Made by a program: the position numbers and the translations under genes | Source of the DNA: Puniceicoccales bacterium | Lineage (GTDB): Bacteria; Verrucomicrobiota; Verrucomicrobiia; Opitutales; JAIRLG01 | NCBI GenBank assembly: GCA_031278595.1 | Contig: JAITKE010000054.1 | Location: forward strand, 1 to 7,652 | Direction: 5' to 3' | DNA: 7,652 bases | The notes under the pieces: model-generated | Database searches by the model: none | What the model saw: only the letters and a program-made list of their open reading frames with translations | Told to the model about the DNA's origin: nothing | Shown: positions 1 through 5,080 of the stretch, piece by piece | How the letters are laid out: every line of letters begins with the position of its first letter | Position numbering within the stretch: position 1 is the stretch's first letter

Positions 1-442
1 TGCCGACGATGGAGGACATGTTGAGGATGCGGCCCCAGCGCCCCTGAATCATGGCCGGCAGCAGCTGCCTCGTCCACAGAAAGGCGCTCGTCAGGTTCGT
101 CTGGATCACCGCATCCCAGTCCTCGTCGGAGGTTCTCAGCACCAGCGCATTGCGCAGAATCCCCGCATTGTTGACGAGAATGCCGACGCTGCCCCGGCGG
201 CCCAAAATCTCCTCACCGGCCGCTTTTATGCCCGCGCGGTCGGTCACGTCCACCGCCACCGCCTCCGCCTCGCCCCCCCGTTCGCGGATCAGCTGGGCCA
301 CGCGCCCGCAGTTCTCCGCCGTTCGGCTGACGCAGATCACGTAACAGCCCTGTTCCGCCAGCGTCAGGGCGATGGCCTCTCCAATCCCCCGCCCCGCGCC
401 GGTCACCAGGGCGTTTTTTTTCCTCGGCGATGACGAATCCAT
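1..442 (-). CDS. fabG: FabG-like 3-oxoacyl-ACP reductase (SDR family), 3' end cut by window
   Basis: N-terminal 147 residues of a classical short-chain dehydrogenase/reductase. The cofactor motif TGAGRGIG is at residues 14-21, the acidic VDVTD at 64-68, NNAG at 91-94, the active-site-region Asn at about 116, and NMSSIVG at 141-147, where S144 aligns with the catalytic serine of FabG. The YxxxK motif lies beyond the window edge. By family, it would reduce 3-oxoacyl-ACP with NADPH in the cytosolic fatty-acid elongation cycle. The NMSSIVG motif and overall layout favour FabG over other SDRs, but substrate cannot be fixed from this fragment. The start is the ATG at 442, chosen because GGAG at 451-448 lies 5 nt upstream and the Rossmann fold begins soon after. 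An ATG at 453 is in another frame and stops within 20 codons. The gene is on the same strand as the ribosomal operon but lies 534 bp downstream of rplQ, behind a mobile-element relic, so it probably has its own promoter. Confidence 0.82.
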   Translation of the reverse strand, partial: MDSSSPRKKNALVTGAGRGIGEAIALTLAEQGCYVICVSRTAENCGRVAQLIRERGGEAEAVAVDVTDRAGIKAAGEEILGRRGSVGILVNNAGILRNALVLRTSDEDWDAVIQTNLTSAFLWTRQLLPAMIQGRWGRILNMSSIVG

Positions 443-592
443 GGGGTCTCCATATCGAAGATCGCCCCCGCCTCGTCAAGCGGAGTTTTCGAGCTTTTCG
501 CTCCTCTGCGGATTTTATGGCCCTCGGATTTTGTGTCCCTAAGATACCAAGCTGTCTCGCAAAAATCCCCATCGCTCCCGGACTGGGTTTTA
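443..592. other. Noncoding stretch upstream of fabG
   Basis: About 150 bp between the fabG start and the left end of the inverted-repeat relic. It should hold the fabG promoter. The only candidate seen reading leftward is TTGACG (479-474), a 17-nt spacer and GATATG (456-451). That -10 is poor and overlaps the Shine-Dalgarno sequence, so it is not called. A segment around 551-566 (gctgtctcgcaaaaat) looks vaguely like the end of an insertion sequence, but no partner copy was found. No gene is supported here. Confidence 0.4.
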
Positions 593-630
593 GAGGGTGT
601 CGTCAAATTTTTTAGAGAGTGTCGTCAAAT
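589..630. repeat. Tandem direct repeat of the IS left end
   Basis: Positions 589-608 and 611-630 are two 20-nt copies (tttagagggtgtcgtcaaat and tttagagagtgtcgtcaaat), identical at 19 of 20 positions and offset by 22 bp. They look like two successive left ends of the same insertion-sequence family, either from one copy inserting beside the relic of another or from local duplication of the terminal repeat. Confidence 0.7.
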
Positions 631-750
631 AAAAAGTGAACAAAGGGAAAAAGAAAGAGGGAATGAAAAAAGACGCCTAAGGAGATACGACCCATCAGAT
701 GAATTGTGGAATAAGATGAAAAGCTTGCTGCCTGATTTGACGACATCCTC
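593..750. mobile_element. MITE-like relic of an IS5-like insertion sequence
   Basis: A 158-bp segment bounded by inverted repeats: gagggtgtcgtcaaat at 593-608 and its reverse complement at 735-750, matching at 15 of 16 positions. A second left-type end, gagagtgtcgtcaaat, lies at 615-630 in direct orientation and matches the right end at 14 of 16. Between the ends is the beginning of a transposase-like reading frame that stops being transposase-like exactly where the right repeat starts. This is the structure expected of an internally deleted, non-autonomous derivative. Both left ends are preceded by TTTA, but there is no matching target duplication on the right. The IS5 assignment rests only on the short protein fragment and is tentative. 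Confidence 0.6.
663..737 (+). pseudogene. Truncated, frameshifted transposase N-terminus (IS5-like)
   Basis: An ATG at 663 with a purine-rich GAGGGA just upstream reads only M-K-K-D-A before a stop. If the run of six A residues after the ATG had one more A, the frame would read MKKRRLRRYDPSDELWNKMK followed by SLLPD. That strongly resembles the N-terminus of IS5-type transposases, which typically begin with a Tyr-x-x-(S/T)-D-E-x-W pattern followed by a LLP motif. After LLPD the sequence runs into the right inverted repeat, so the catalytic DDE domain is absent. It is a relic and cannot be functional. The A-run could instead be a -1 slippery site (AAAAAAG), but slipping after three codons would be odd, so a one-base loss is the simpler reading. 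Confidence 0.5.
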
Positions 751-799
751 CAGGGAAATTCGTCTCCACAAGGGTGTTTACGGGAGGGTTTGTTTTTTT
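751..799. other. Spacer between IS relic and cloverleaf element
   Basis: Forty-nine bases with no reading frame or clear repeat. Seven T residues (793-799) abut the cloverleaf on its left side. On the minus-strand transcript they would be read as A residues after the structure, so they do not make it an intrinsic terminator for the operon. Confidence 0.5.
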
Positions 800-899
800 G
801 GGGCCGGCTTTCGATGCCGGAGGCATCGGGCCCGCAAAGCGGGCCGCCCGGATAGGGAAAGGCCAAAGGCCTTTCCCTCTTCCGGGCAAAGCCGGCCCC
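800..899. repeat. Fully paired four-way cloverleaf palindrome element
   Basis: A 100-nt element in which 88 bases can pair. The closing stem is 800-811 with 888-899 (12 bp, ggggccggcttt / aaagccggcccc). Inside it, three hairpins are stacked end to end. Hairpin 1 is 812-818 with 822-828 (7 bp, loop GGA). Hairpin 2 is 829-835 with 839-845 (7 bp, loop AAA). Hairpin 3 is 846-852 with 881-887 (7 bp), a small internal loop (853 against 879-880), then 854-864 with 868-878 (11 bp, loop AAA). No base is left unpaired at the junction. Such precision implies selection, either as a REP-like mobile repeat or as a structured RNA at the 3' end of the rplQ transcript. It begins 77 nt beyond the rplQ stop. 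No U-run follows on either strand, so it is not a standard intrinsic terminator. Its family is not recognised. Confidence 0.8.
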
Positions 900-976
900 C
901 GCCGGGACCAACGAAGCCCTCGGAAAGCGCCGTCAAACAAAAGAGAGGCAAAGGGGGAAAGTCCAATCGAACCTCT
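900..976. other. Short 3' flank of rplQ
   Basis: Seventy-seven bases between the rplQ stop codon and the cloverleaf element. No hairpin followed by a T-tract was found reading in the operon's direction, and no small gene is evident. This stretch probably lies within the 3' untranslated end of the operon mRNA. Confidence 0.5.
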
Positions 977-1777
977 TCAATCCCTCGCAGCCTTCTCCTC
1001 ATCGGCCGGTTCATCGGTCACAATTCTCAGGACGTCGCCCTGCTCAGAAACAGCAAAATCTGAAGCGCCGTCGCCTTCATTCTCCCTGGATTTTTCGGCG
1101 GGACTATTTTCAGAAACCGCCGGTGGTTCAACGTCGACCGAATTTTCTCCGAACCTCGCGGACTCCAATTCCTCATCCACCGCCGAAGAAATGCTCTCCG
1201 CCACATCGGGAAAATCAGAAGCCGCGCTGGAGGAGGCGGCGGAGAAATCCCCAGAAACTGATGATGAAGAATCTGGAGCCGAAGAATCCGATGCTGAAGG
1301 GCCTGGGGCCGATGAACTGGGGGGCGGCGAAGCCAGAGCTGAGGGGGACGAGGGCTTCCTTCGGCTGGCGCGGCGGGACTTCTTATAGCCTTTATCCGCA
1401 GCGGCGATCAGTTCGATCAGCGCCATCTTAGCCGCATCGCCCCGGCGGGGCACGAGCTTGTAGATGCGCGTGTAACCGCCCGGGCGCTTCATGAACTCCC
1501 CCGCCCGTTCCACAAAAAGCTGTTTGACCGCCGCTTCGTCCTTAACTCGAGAGACGGCCAGGCGGCGGAAGTGGATACGCTCGGCCGGAACTTCGGCGGT
1601 CTGGGCCTTCTTGGCTAGGGTGATGATCTTTTCCGCGAACGGGCGCAGTGCCTTGGCTTTGGCCAGAGTCGTCTCGATGCGTCCGTGGCGGAATAGCGCC
1701 GCGGCCAAATGCGACATCAAGGCGGCCCGATGCTCCTTTGTCCTGCTCAGTGAATACCTGTGTAAACCGTGACGCAT
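977..1777 (-). CDS. rplQ: 50S ribosomal protein L17 with long acidic C-terminal extension
   Basis: 266 residues. Residues 1-130 are a typical bL17: MRHGLHRYSLSRTKEHR at the start, TTLAKAKALRPFAEKIITLA at about 37-56, and PGGYTRIYKLVPRRGDAA towards the end. L17 is an early-assembling large-subunit protein near the peptide exit tunnel. Residues 131-266 are an added tail. It is first basic (KKSRRASRRK), then Ser/Pro/Ala-rich, then increasingly Asp/Glu-rich, ending in EEKAARD. Standard L17 is about 115-130 residues, so the tail doubles it. The start is the ATG at 1777, because the family begins MRHG. An in-frame ATG at 1828 would add 17 residues with no family match and overlap rpoA. GAGG at 1792-1789, overlapping the rpoA stop, is a plausible ribosome-binding site and suggests coupling to rpoA. 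The order rpoA-rplQ is the common bacterial one. The tail is unlikely to be folded. Confidence 0.93.
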   Translation of the reverse strand: MRHGLHRYSLSRTKEHRAALMSHLAAALFRHGRIETTLAKAKALRPFAEKIITLAKKAQTAEVPAERIHFRRLAVSRVKDEAAVKQLFVERAGEFMKRPGGYTRIYKLVPRRGDAAKMALIELIAAADKGYKKSRRASRRKPSSPSALASPPPSSSAPGPSASDSSAPDSSSSVSGDFSAASSSAASDFPDVAESISSAVDEELESARFGENSVDVEPPAVSENSPAEKSRENEGDGASDFAVSEQGDVLRIVTDEPADEEKAARD

Positions 1778-1788
1778 TTCCCCAAAGC

Positions 1789-1792
1789 CCTC
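1789..1792 (-). promoter_or_regulatory. rplQ Shine-Dalgarno overlapping the rpoA stop
   Basis: GAGG, read leftward, shares bases with the rpoA TGA stop (1793-1791) and lies 11 nt before the rplQ ATG at 1777. It supports 1777 as the start rather than 1828. A second G-run, GGGG (1783-1780), is too close to the ATG to serve. Confidence 0.5.
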
Positions 1793-2795
1793 AATGGCCC
1801 ATCGGCCGCCTGTCCACCAGGCGCTCATCGATCTTGCTGCCGAGGGAAAGACCCAGTTCCTCCAGCTTCAGGCGGATCTCGTTGAGCGATTTCTTCCCGA
1901 AGTTCCGGTATTTCAGCATCTCGGATTCCGACTTCATGGCCAGCTCGCCGACGGTCGTGATGTTGGCATTGTTCAGGCAATTGGCCGCGCGGACGGACAA
2001 TTCGATCTCGTTGACGCTCATGTTCAGCAGGATTTTCAAACGATTCTGCTCCTCGTCAACCTCCTGCACCTCGTCGTCGAATTCCAGCTCCGTGGCGCTG
2101 ACGCCGTCGAAGACGCGCAGGTGGCGCTGCAGCACAACAACGCTCTCCTTAAGGGCTTCATCCGGTGAAACGCAGCCGTCGGTCTCGATTTCCAGGATGA
2201 GACGGTCGTAATTCGTCATCTGCCCGACGCGGGTATCCTCCACGGTATAGCGCACCAGAAGAACGGGGCTGAAAAGCGCATCGACGGGGATCAGACCGAT
2301 GTCTTCCGGCGATTTTTTGTACGCACTGGCCAGGGCATAGCCGCGCCCCACACTGACTTCGATGTCCATCTGCAGGCGGCGCTTGGCATCGATGCGGCAG
2401 ATGATGTGCTGCGGATTCATCACCTCAAAGCCCCCTTCGCACTGAATGTCACCGGCCGTCACGGCGCCCTCGTGCTCGACATCCAGCTTCAGCCACACGG
2501 ACGGGCGGGCGCTGTAGCGGAAGCGCAGCTTTTTCAAATTCAGCACGATGTCCGTCACATCTTCCACCACCCCATCGATGCTCTGAAATTCGTGATTCAC
2601 GCCCTGGATTCGGATGCAGGTGATGGCCGCCCCCTCGATGGCGCCCAGCAGGACGCGCCGCAGAGTATTGCCTAAACTGTGGCCGAAGCCCGACTCGAAG
2701 GGCTCCGCGATGAACTTGGCATAGGTGGAGGACGCCGAGGACTCCTCCTTCACCAGTGTCTGCGGCAATTTCAACTCTCCCAAACGCTTGACCAT
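1791..2795 (-). CDS. rpoA: DNA-directed RNA polymerase subunit alpha
   Basis: 334 residues, a normal length. The N-terminal dimerisation domain carries the signature FGHSLGNTLRRVLLGAIEGAAIT (about 37-59), and alpha domain 2 follows with DVTDIVLNLKKLRFRY. An acidic linker (about 238-252) leads to the C-terminal domain. There SVRAANCLNNANI holds R269, equivalent to the UP-element-contacting Arg265 of E. coli, and FGKKSLNEIRLKLEELGLSLG (about 299-319) is the helix-hairpin-helix part. The alpha dimer nucleates assembly of beta and beta-prime, and its C-terminal domain contacts DNA upstream of promoters and activators. The gene starts 34 nt after rpsD. A GGAG upstream is 13 nt from the ATG, a little long. 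Nothing essential appears to be missing. The short tail after GLSLG (SKIDERLVDRRPMGH) is unremarkable. Confidence 0.98.
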   Translation of the reverse strand: MVKRLGELKLPQTLVKEESSASSTYAKFIAEPFESGFGHSLGNTLRRVLLGAIEGAAITCIRIQGVNHEFQSIDGVVEDVTDIVLNLKKLRFRYSARPSVWLKLDVEHEGAVTAGDIQCEGGFEVMNPQHIICRIDAKRRLQMDIEVSVGRGYALASAYKKSPEDIGLIPVDALFSPVLLVRYTVEDTRVGQMTNYDRLILEIETDGCVSPDEALKESVVVLQRHLRVFDGVSATELEFDDEVQEVDEEQNRLKILLNMSVNEIELSVRAANCLNNANITTVGELAMKSESEMLKYRNFGKKSLNEIRLKLEELGLSLGSKIDERLVDRRPMGH

Positions 2796-2818
2796 AGGTT
2801 TTAACCGACTCCGAGGCG

Positions 2819-2830
2819 ATTTTCGAAAAT
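2819..2830. repeat. 12-bp AT-rich palindrome before rpoA
   Basis: ATTTTCGAAAAT is a perfect palindrome that touches the rpsD stop codon and lies in the 34-nt rpsD-rpoA gap. Its function is unknown. It may be chance, or a weak RNA fold at the gene junction. A similar palindrome precedes rpsK. Confidence 0.35.
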
Positions 2831-3438
2831 TAGCGGCTGTAGAACTCGACGATCAGCTGCTCATCGATTTCCTGCGTCATCTCCTCCCGCGAGGGCACGC
2901 GGTCGATTTGCCCCTTCATCAAATCGGCATTGAAGGCAATCCAGGCCGGCGGGTTGCGGTAGCGGGTATCCTCCATATTCTGGGCCAAGAGGCGCTTCGA
3001 GGCGCTGCGATTGGCCACCTCGATGCACTGGCCCGGGCTACAGATGAAGCTCGGGATATTGACCCGCACGCGATCCACCGTCACATGGCCATGGGTAACG
3101 AATTGGCGGGCGGAGCGCCGCGTGCGCGCCAGGCCCATCAGGTAGAGGACACTGTCCAGGCGCATCTCCAGCGAGCGCAGGAAAATTTCCCCGACGATTC
3201 CGCGCTCCTTCTTCGCCCGCTCGAAGCTCAGGCGGAACTGCTTCTCGCTCAGGCCATAGAGAAAGCGCAGCTTCTGTTTCTCGTTGAGGCCTAATGCGTA
3301 GTCGGAATTCTTCCGCTTCAGGCGTGGACCGTGCTGGCCTGGGCAATAGGGCTTGCGTTCCGTCGCCTTGCAGGGAGGGAAGATATCCTGGGCGAAACGG
3401 CGATTGATTCTGGCCTTGGGTCCGGTGTAACGCGACAT
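2830..3438 (-). CDS. rpsD: 30S ribosomal protein S4
   Basis: 202 residues, the family's normal length. It opens MSRYTGPKARINRR, has the GQHG motif at 34-37, the stretch YGLSEKQFRLSFERAKK at about 61-77, the S4 RNA-binding domain (LEMRLDSVLYLMGLARTRRSARQFVTHGHVTVD, about 90-122), and the typical ending EQLIVEFYSR. S4 nucleates 30S assembly by binding the 5' domain of 16S rRNA. In many bacteria it also represses its own operon. Of the four cysteines that bind zinc in C+ type S4, only one equivalent remains (C23), so this is a C- type, zinc-free form. C32 occupies a position that is usually Pro. The ribosome-binding site GAGG (3449-3446) lies 7 nt before the ATG, so this is the best-defined start in the operon. 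It begins 17 nt after the rpsK stop. Confidence 0.98.
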   Translation of the reverse strand: MSRYTGPKARINRRFAQDIFPPCKATERKPYCPGQHGPRLKRKNSDYALGLNEKQKLRFLYGLSEKQFRLSFERAKKERGIVGEIFLRSLEMRLDSVLYLMGLARTRRSARQFVTHGHVTVDRVRVNIPSFICSPGQCIEVANRSASKRLLAQNMEDTRYRNPPAWIAFNADLMKGQIDRVPSREEMTQEIDEQLIVEFYSR

Positions 3439-3455
3439 AGAAAAACCTCAAAAAA

Positions 3456-4613
3456 TCAGACGCGGCGGCGCTTGCGCGGTCGGCAGCCATTGTGGGGAAC
3501 GGGCGTCGTATCCACGATATTCTGTACGGCCAGGCCTAGGGTCTGCAGGGTACGAATTGCCGCATCGCGACCCATGCCCGGGCCACTGACGTGCACCTCC
3601 ACCTCCTTCATCCCGTGGGACATCGCCGTCCGACCGGCGTCCTGAGTCACCACCTGGGCGGCATAGGCCGTCGCCTTGCGGGAGCCGCGGAAGTGGCATT
3701 TGCCGGAGCTGGACCAGGAAATCACGTTGCCGCGCGGGTCGGTGAAAGCGACCTTGGTGTTGTTGAAAGTGGCCAGAATGGAGCAGATCCCGTGTGCCAC
3801 ATTCTTGCTCTTCTTCGCCCGGCGGATCTTAAGCCCGCTGTGCAGCGCCTCGTCCAAAATATCCGACGCCGAGGGCGACTCCGGCTTTTCCTCTCCCTTC
3901 TTCTCCGGTTCAGCCTCAGGCTTTCCTCCGGCCTTCGCTCCGGACTTCGGCTCCGATTTCACCTCTGATTTCGCACCGGCACCGGAAGATGACCTCGCAC
4001 CCGATGGCGCTCCGGCCCTACCGGAGGCCTTCCGCTCCGGTCTTTCCCCGGCTTTTCTCGGCCCCCTCGGCTCCGACTTCGGCCTCAAATCCTCCGAGGC
4101 CTTCGGCCCTGCCATTCCCTCCGCCTTTCCTGAAAATTTCGGTTCGGATTCCTCCGATTTTTCTAAAGATTTCGGCTGCGTGCTCTTCCCCAACTCCTCC
4201 GAAGATTCTCCCGACGCTTCTGCGGATACCGATTTCAGTTCCCCTGAAAATTCCCCTTCCGTTTCCGAATCTTTCGGCTCTAGCCTTTCCGAATCCGATT
4301 CCCCTGAAAATTCTCCCACTGGCTCCGACTCCGTCTCGGATTTTTCAACGGGCTTCGACTCGGATTTTTCCGCTTTTTTTGAAGACTTCCCCTCCGTCTT
4401 TTCTCTCGACTTTCTCGGCGCTCTCGATTTCGGCGCGGATTCCTCTGCGGAATTCGGCTCCGATTTCTCCACGGATTCTAGTTGATCGGATTTGGACTCC
4501 ACGGGGGACACCGCCGTCTCCGCTTCCTCGGGAAGTCCCGACGATCCCGGCAGCTCGCTTTCCACTGGCATTTCCGCCCCCTGATTCTCCTCTTCTCGCT
4601 CCGCTGCCGCCAT
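3456..4613 (-). CDS. rpsK: 30S ribosomal protein S11 with about 250-residue N-terminal low-complexity extension
   Basis: 385 residues, about three times the usual 117-130. The S11 core is residues 270-385 (coding positions 3806-3456). It includes KNVAHG, TFNNTKVAFTDPRGNVISWSSSG, GSRKATAYAAQ, SGPGMGRDAAIR and the invariant end PHNGCRPRKRRRV. S11 sits on the 30S platform beside the mRNA exit region. Residues 1 to about 248 are almost wholly Ser/Glu/Lys/Pro/Ala/Gly, with alternating acidic and basic residues, recurring EKSE/SEPK-like units and no hydrophobic core, so the stretch is predicted to be disordered. A short DILDEALHSGLKIRRAKK linker joins it to the core. No stop or frameshift interrupts it. 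The start at 4613 follows the rpsM stop by 41 nt. GGAGGGG (4641-4635) is 21 nt away, unusually far. An in-frame ATG at 4571, preceded by GGGGGCGG, is an alternative. The core is certain; the exact start is less so. Confidence 0.93.
   Translation of the reverse strand: MAAAEREEENQGAEMPVESELPGSSGLPEEAETAVSPVESKSDQLESVEKSEPNSAEESAPKSRAPRKSREKTEGKSSKKAEKSESKPVEKSETESEPVGEFSGESDSERLEPKDSETEGEFSGELKSVSAEASGESSEELGKSTQPKSLEKSEESEPKFSGKAEGMAGPKASEDLRPKSEPRGPRKAGERPERKASGRAGAPSGARSSSGAGAKSEVKSEPKSGAKAGGKPEAEPEKKGEEKPESPSASDILDEALHSGLKIRRAKKSKNVAHGICSILATFNNTKVAFTDPRGNVISWSSSGKCHFRGSRKATAYAAQVVTQDAGRTAMSHGMKEVEVHVSGPGMGRDAAIRTLQTLGLAVQNIVDTTPVPHNGCRPRKRRRV
3807..4613 (-). repeat. Low-complexity Ser/Glu/Lys-coding region of rpsK
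   Basis: The part of rpsK coding for the disordered extension is built from short recurring codon groups (TCC/TCG, GAA/GAG, AAA/AAG and CCG). One clear internal repeat is ttcccctgaaaattc on the plus strand at 4239-4253 and 4299-4313, exactly 60 bp (20 codons) apart, giving GEFSGE twice in the protein. This suggests growth by replication slippage. Long open frames on the opposite strand here are a by-product of the composition. Confidence 0.7.
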
Positions 4614-4616
4614 TTT

Positions 4617-4628
4617 AAAAAGCTTTTT
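4617..4628. repeat. 12-bp palindrome between the rpsK SD-like sequence and ATG
   Basis: AAAAAGCTTTTT is a perfect palindrome lying between the only strong Shine-Dalgarno-like run (GGAGGGG, 4641-4635) and the rpsK ATG at 4613. If folded into a small stem it would shorten the 21-nt gap to a usable spacing. That role is inference; the stem would be weak. Confidence 0.35.
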
Positions 4629-4654
4629 CCAACACCCCTCCGTGGGCTTCCGCG

Positions 4655-5038
4655 CTACTTCGCCGCCGCCTTTCGCACCACCCCCACCGTCTTGCGCGCG
4701 CCCTTGCGGGTACGGGCATTGGTCGAGGTACGCTGGCCGCGAACCGGCAGGCCGCGCTGGTGGCGGACGCCGCGGTAGCAGCGAATCGCCTGAAGTCGCT
4801 TCAAATTGCCAATGACCTCGCGGCGCAGGTCACCCTCCACCTTCCAGCCCATCTCGCTCACCACCGACACGATGCGGCTGATCTGTTCCTCATTGAGCTG
4901 ACGCGAGCGCATCATCGGGTCCAGGCCCAGGCGCTCGACGATGAGATCGGCGCGTCGGGGGCCGATGCCGTAGACATAGCGCAGCGCATAGGCCACATGT
5001 TTGTTCTCCGGAACATCGACACCCAAGAGACGCGGCAT
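4655..5038 (-). CDS. rpsM: 30S ribosomal protein S13
   Basis: 127 residues, normal length. The N-terminal MPRLLGVDVPENKHVAYALRYVYGIG leads into the helix-two-turn-helix region (YGIGPRRADLI, 23-33). It continues through LRREVIGNLKRLQAIRCYRGVRHQRGLPVRGQRT (71-104), the highly conserved rRNA-binding part, to a basic tail ending VRKAAAK. S13 sits in the head of the 30S subunit and contacts P-site tRNA and the large subunit through bridge B1. It has no extension, unlike its neighbours S11 and L17. It begins 71 nt after map. infA and rpmJ, which often lie just before rpsM, are absent because the gap is too short. No strong Shine-Dalgarno sequence is seen; GAGAA before the ATG is weak. In E. coli this start is where S4 represses the operon. 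Confidence 0.98.
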   Translation of the reverse strand: MPRLLGVDVPENKHVAYALRYVYGIGPRRADLIVERLGLDPMMRSRQLNEEQISRIVSVVSEMGWKVEGDLRREVIGNLKRLQAIRCYRGVRHQRGLPVRGQRTSTNARTRKGARKTVGVVRKAAAK

Positions 5039-5061
5039 AACTTATTTTCTCATTTCACGGT

Positions 5062-5080
5062 CTCCGAATCCCGCTCGGAG
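5062..5080 (-). promoter_or_regulatory. Possible hairpin in the rpsM leader
   Basis: On the minus-strand RNA, CUCCGA (5080-5075) and UCGGAG (5067-5062) form a 6-bp stem around a 7-nt loop, 23 nt before the rpsM start. No U-run follows, so it is not a terminator. It sits where S4 represses translation in enterobacteria, but it is too simple to be called that regulator on sequence alone. Confidence 0.3.

Noticed and set aside
451..479. Sigma-70 promoter for fabG (TTGACG, 17 nt, GATATG, read leftward)
   Set aside because: The -10 matches the consensus at only three of six positions and overlaps the Shine-Dalgarno sequence, which would leave a leaderless mRNA without its binding site.
213..572. 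Minus-strand open frame of 119 codons over the fabG start
   Set aside because: It is fabG read in a shifted frame, giving Arg/Gly runs. The correct frame from 442 shows the full Rossmann motif.
800..899. Intrinsic terminator for the ribosomal operon
   Set aside because: Strong stems are present, but no U-run follows on the minus-strand RNA (it reads CCCCAAAAAAA) nor on the plus strand. It may still stabilise the 3' end.
443..976. CRISPR array or tRNA/rRNA gene in the gap
   Set aside because: Repeats here are inverted or occur only twice, without regular spacers. The cloverleaf lacks tRNA arm sizes, an anticodon loop and a T-loop sequence.
533..1063. Plus-strand open frame of 176 codons spanning the IS relic and cloverleaf
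   Set aside because: Only the short stretch over about 666-737 resembles a transposase. The remainder is noncoding repeat and antisense to rplQ, so it is not one gene.
774..1388. Plus-strand open frame of 204 codons across the cloverleaf and the L17 tail
   Set aside because: Its sequence comes from reading the palindrome and the low-complexity L17 tail backwards. It has no recognisable domain and no ribosome-binding site of note.
1778..1828. Longer L17 start at 1828
   Set aside because: The added 17 residues match no L17, overlap the rpoA end, and the family's MRHG start is at 1777.
3676..4485. Long plus-strand open frame (269 codons) opposite the S11 arm
   Set aside because: Its Ser/Asp/Phe/Pro repeats are the mirror of the Glu/Lys/Ser codons in rpsK. 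It has no family resemblance and lies wholly antisense to a continuous S11 gene.
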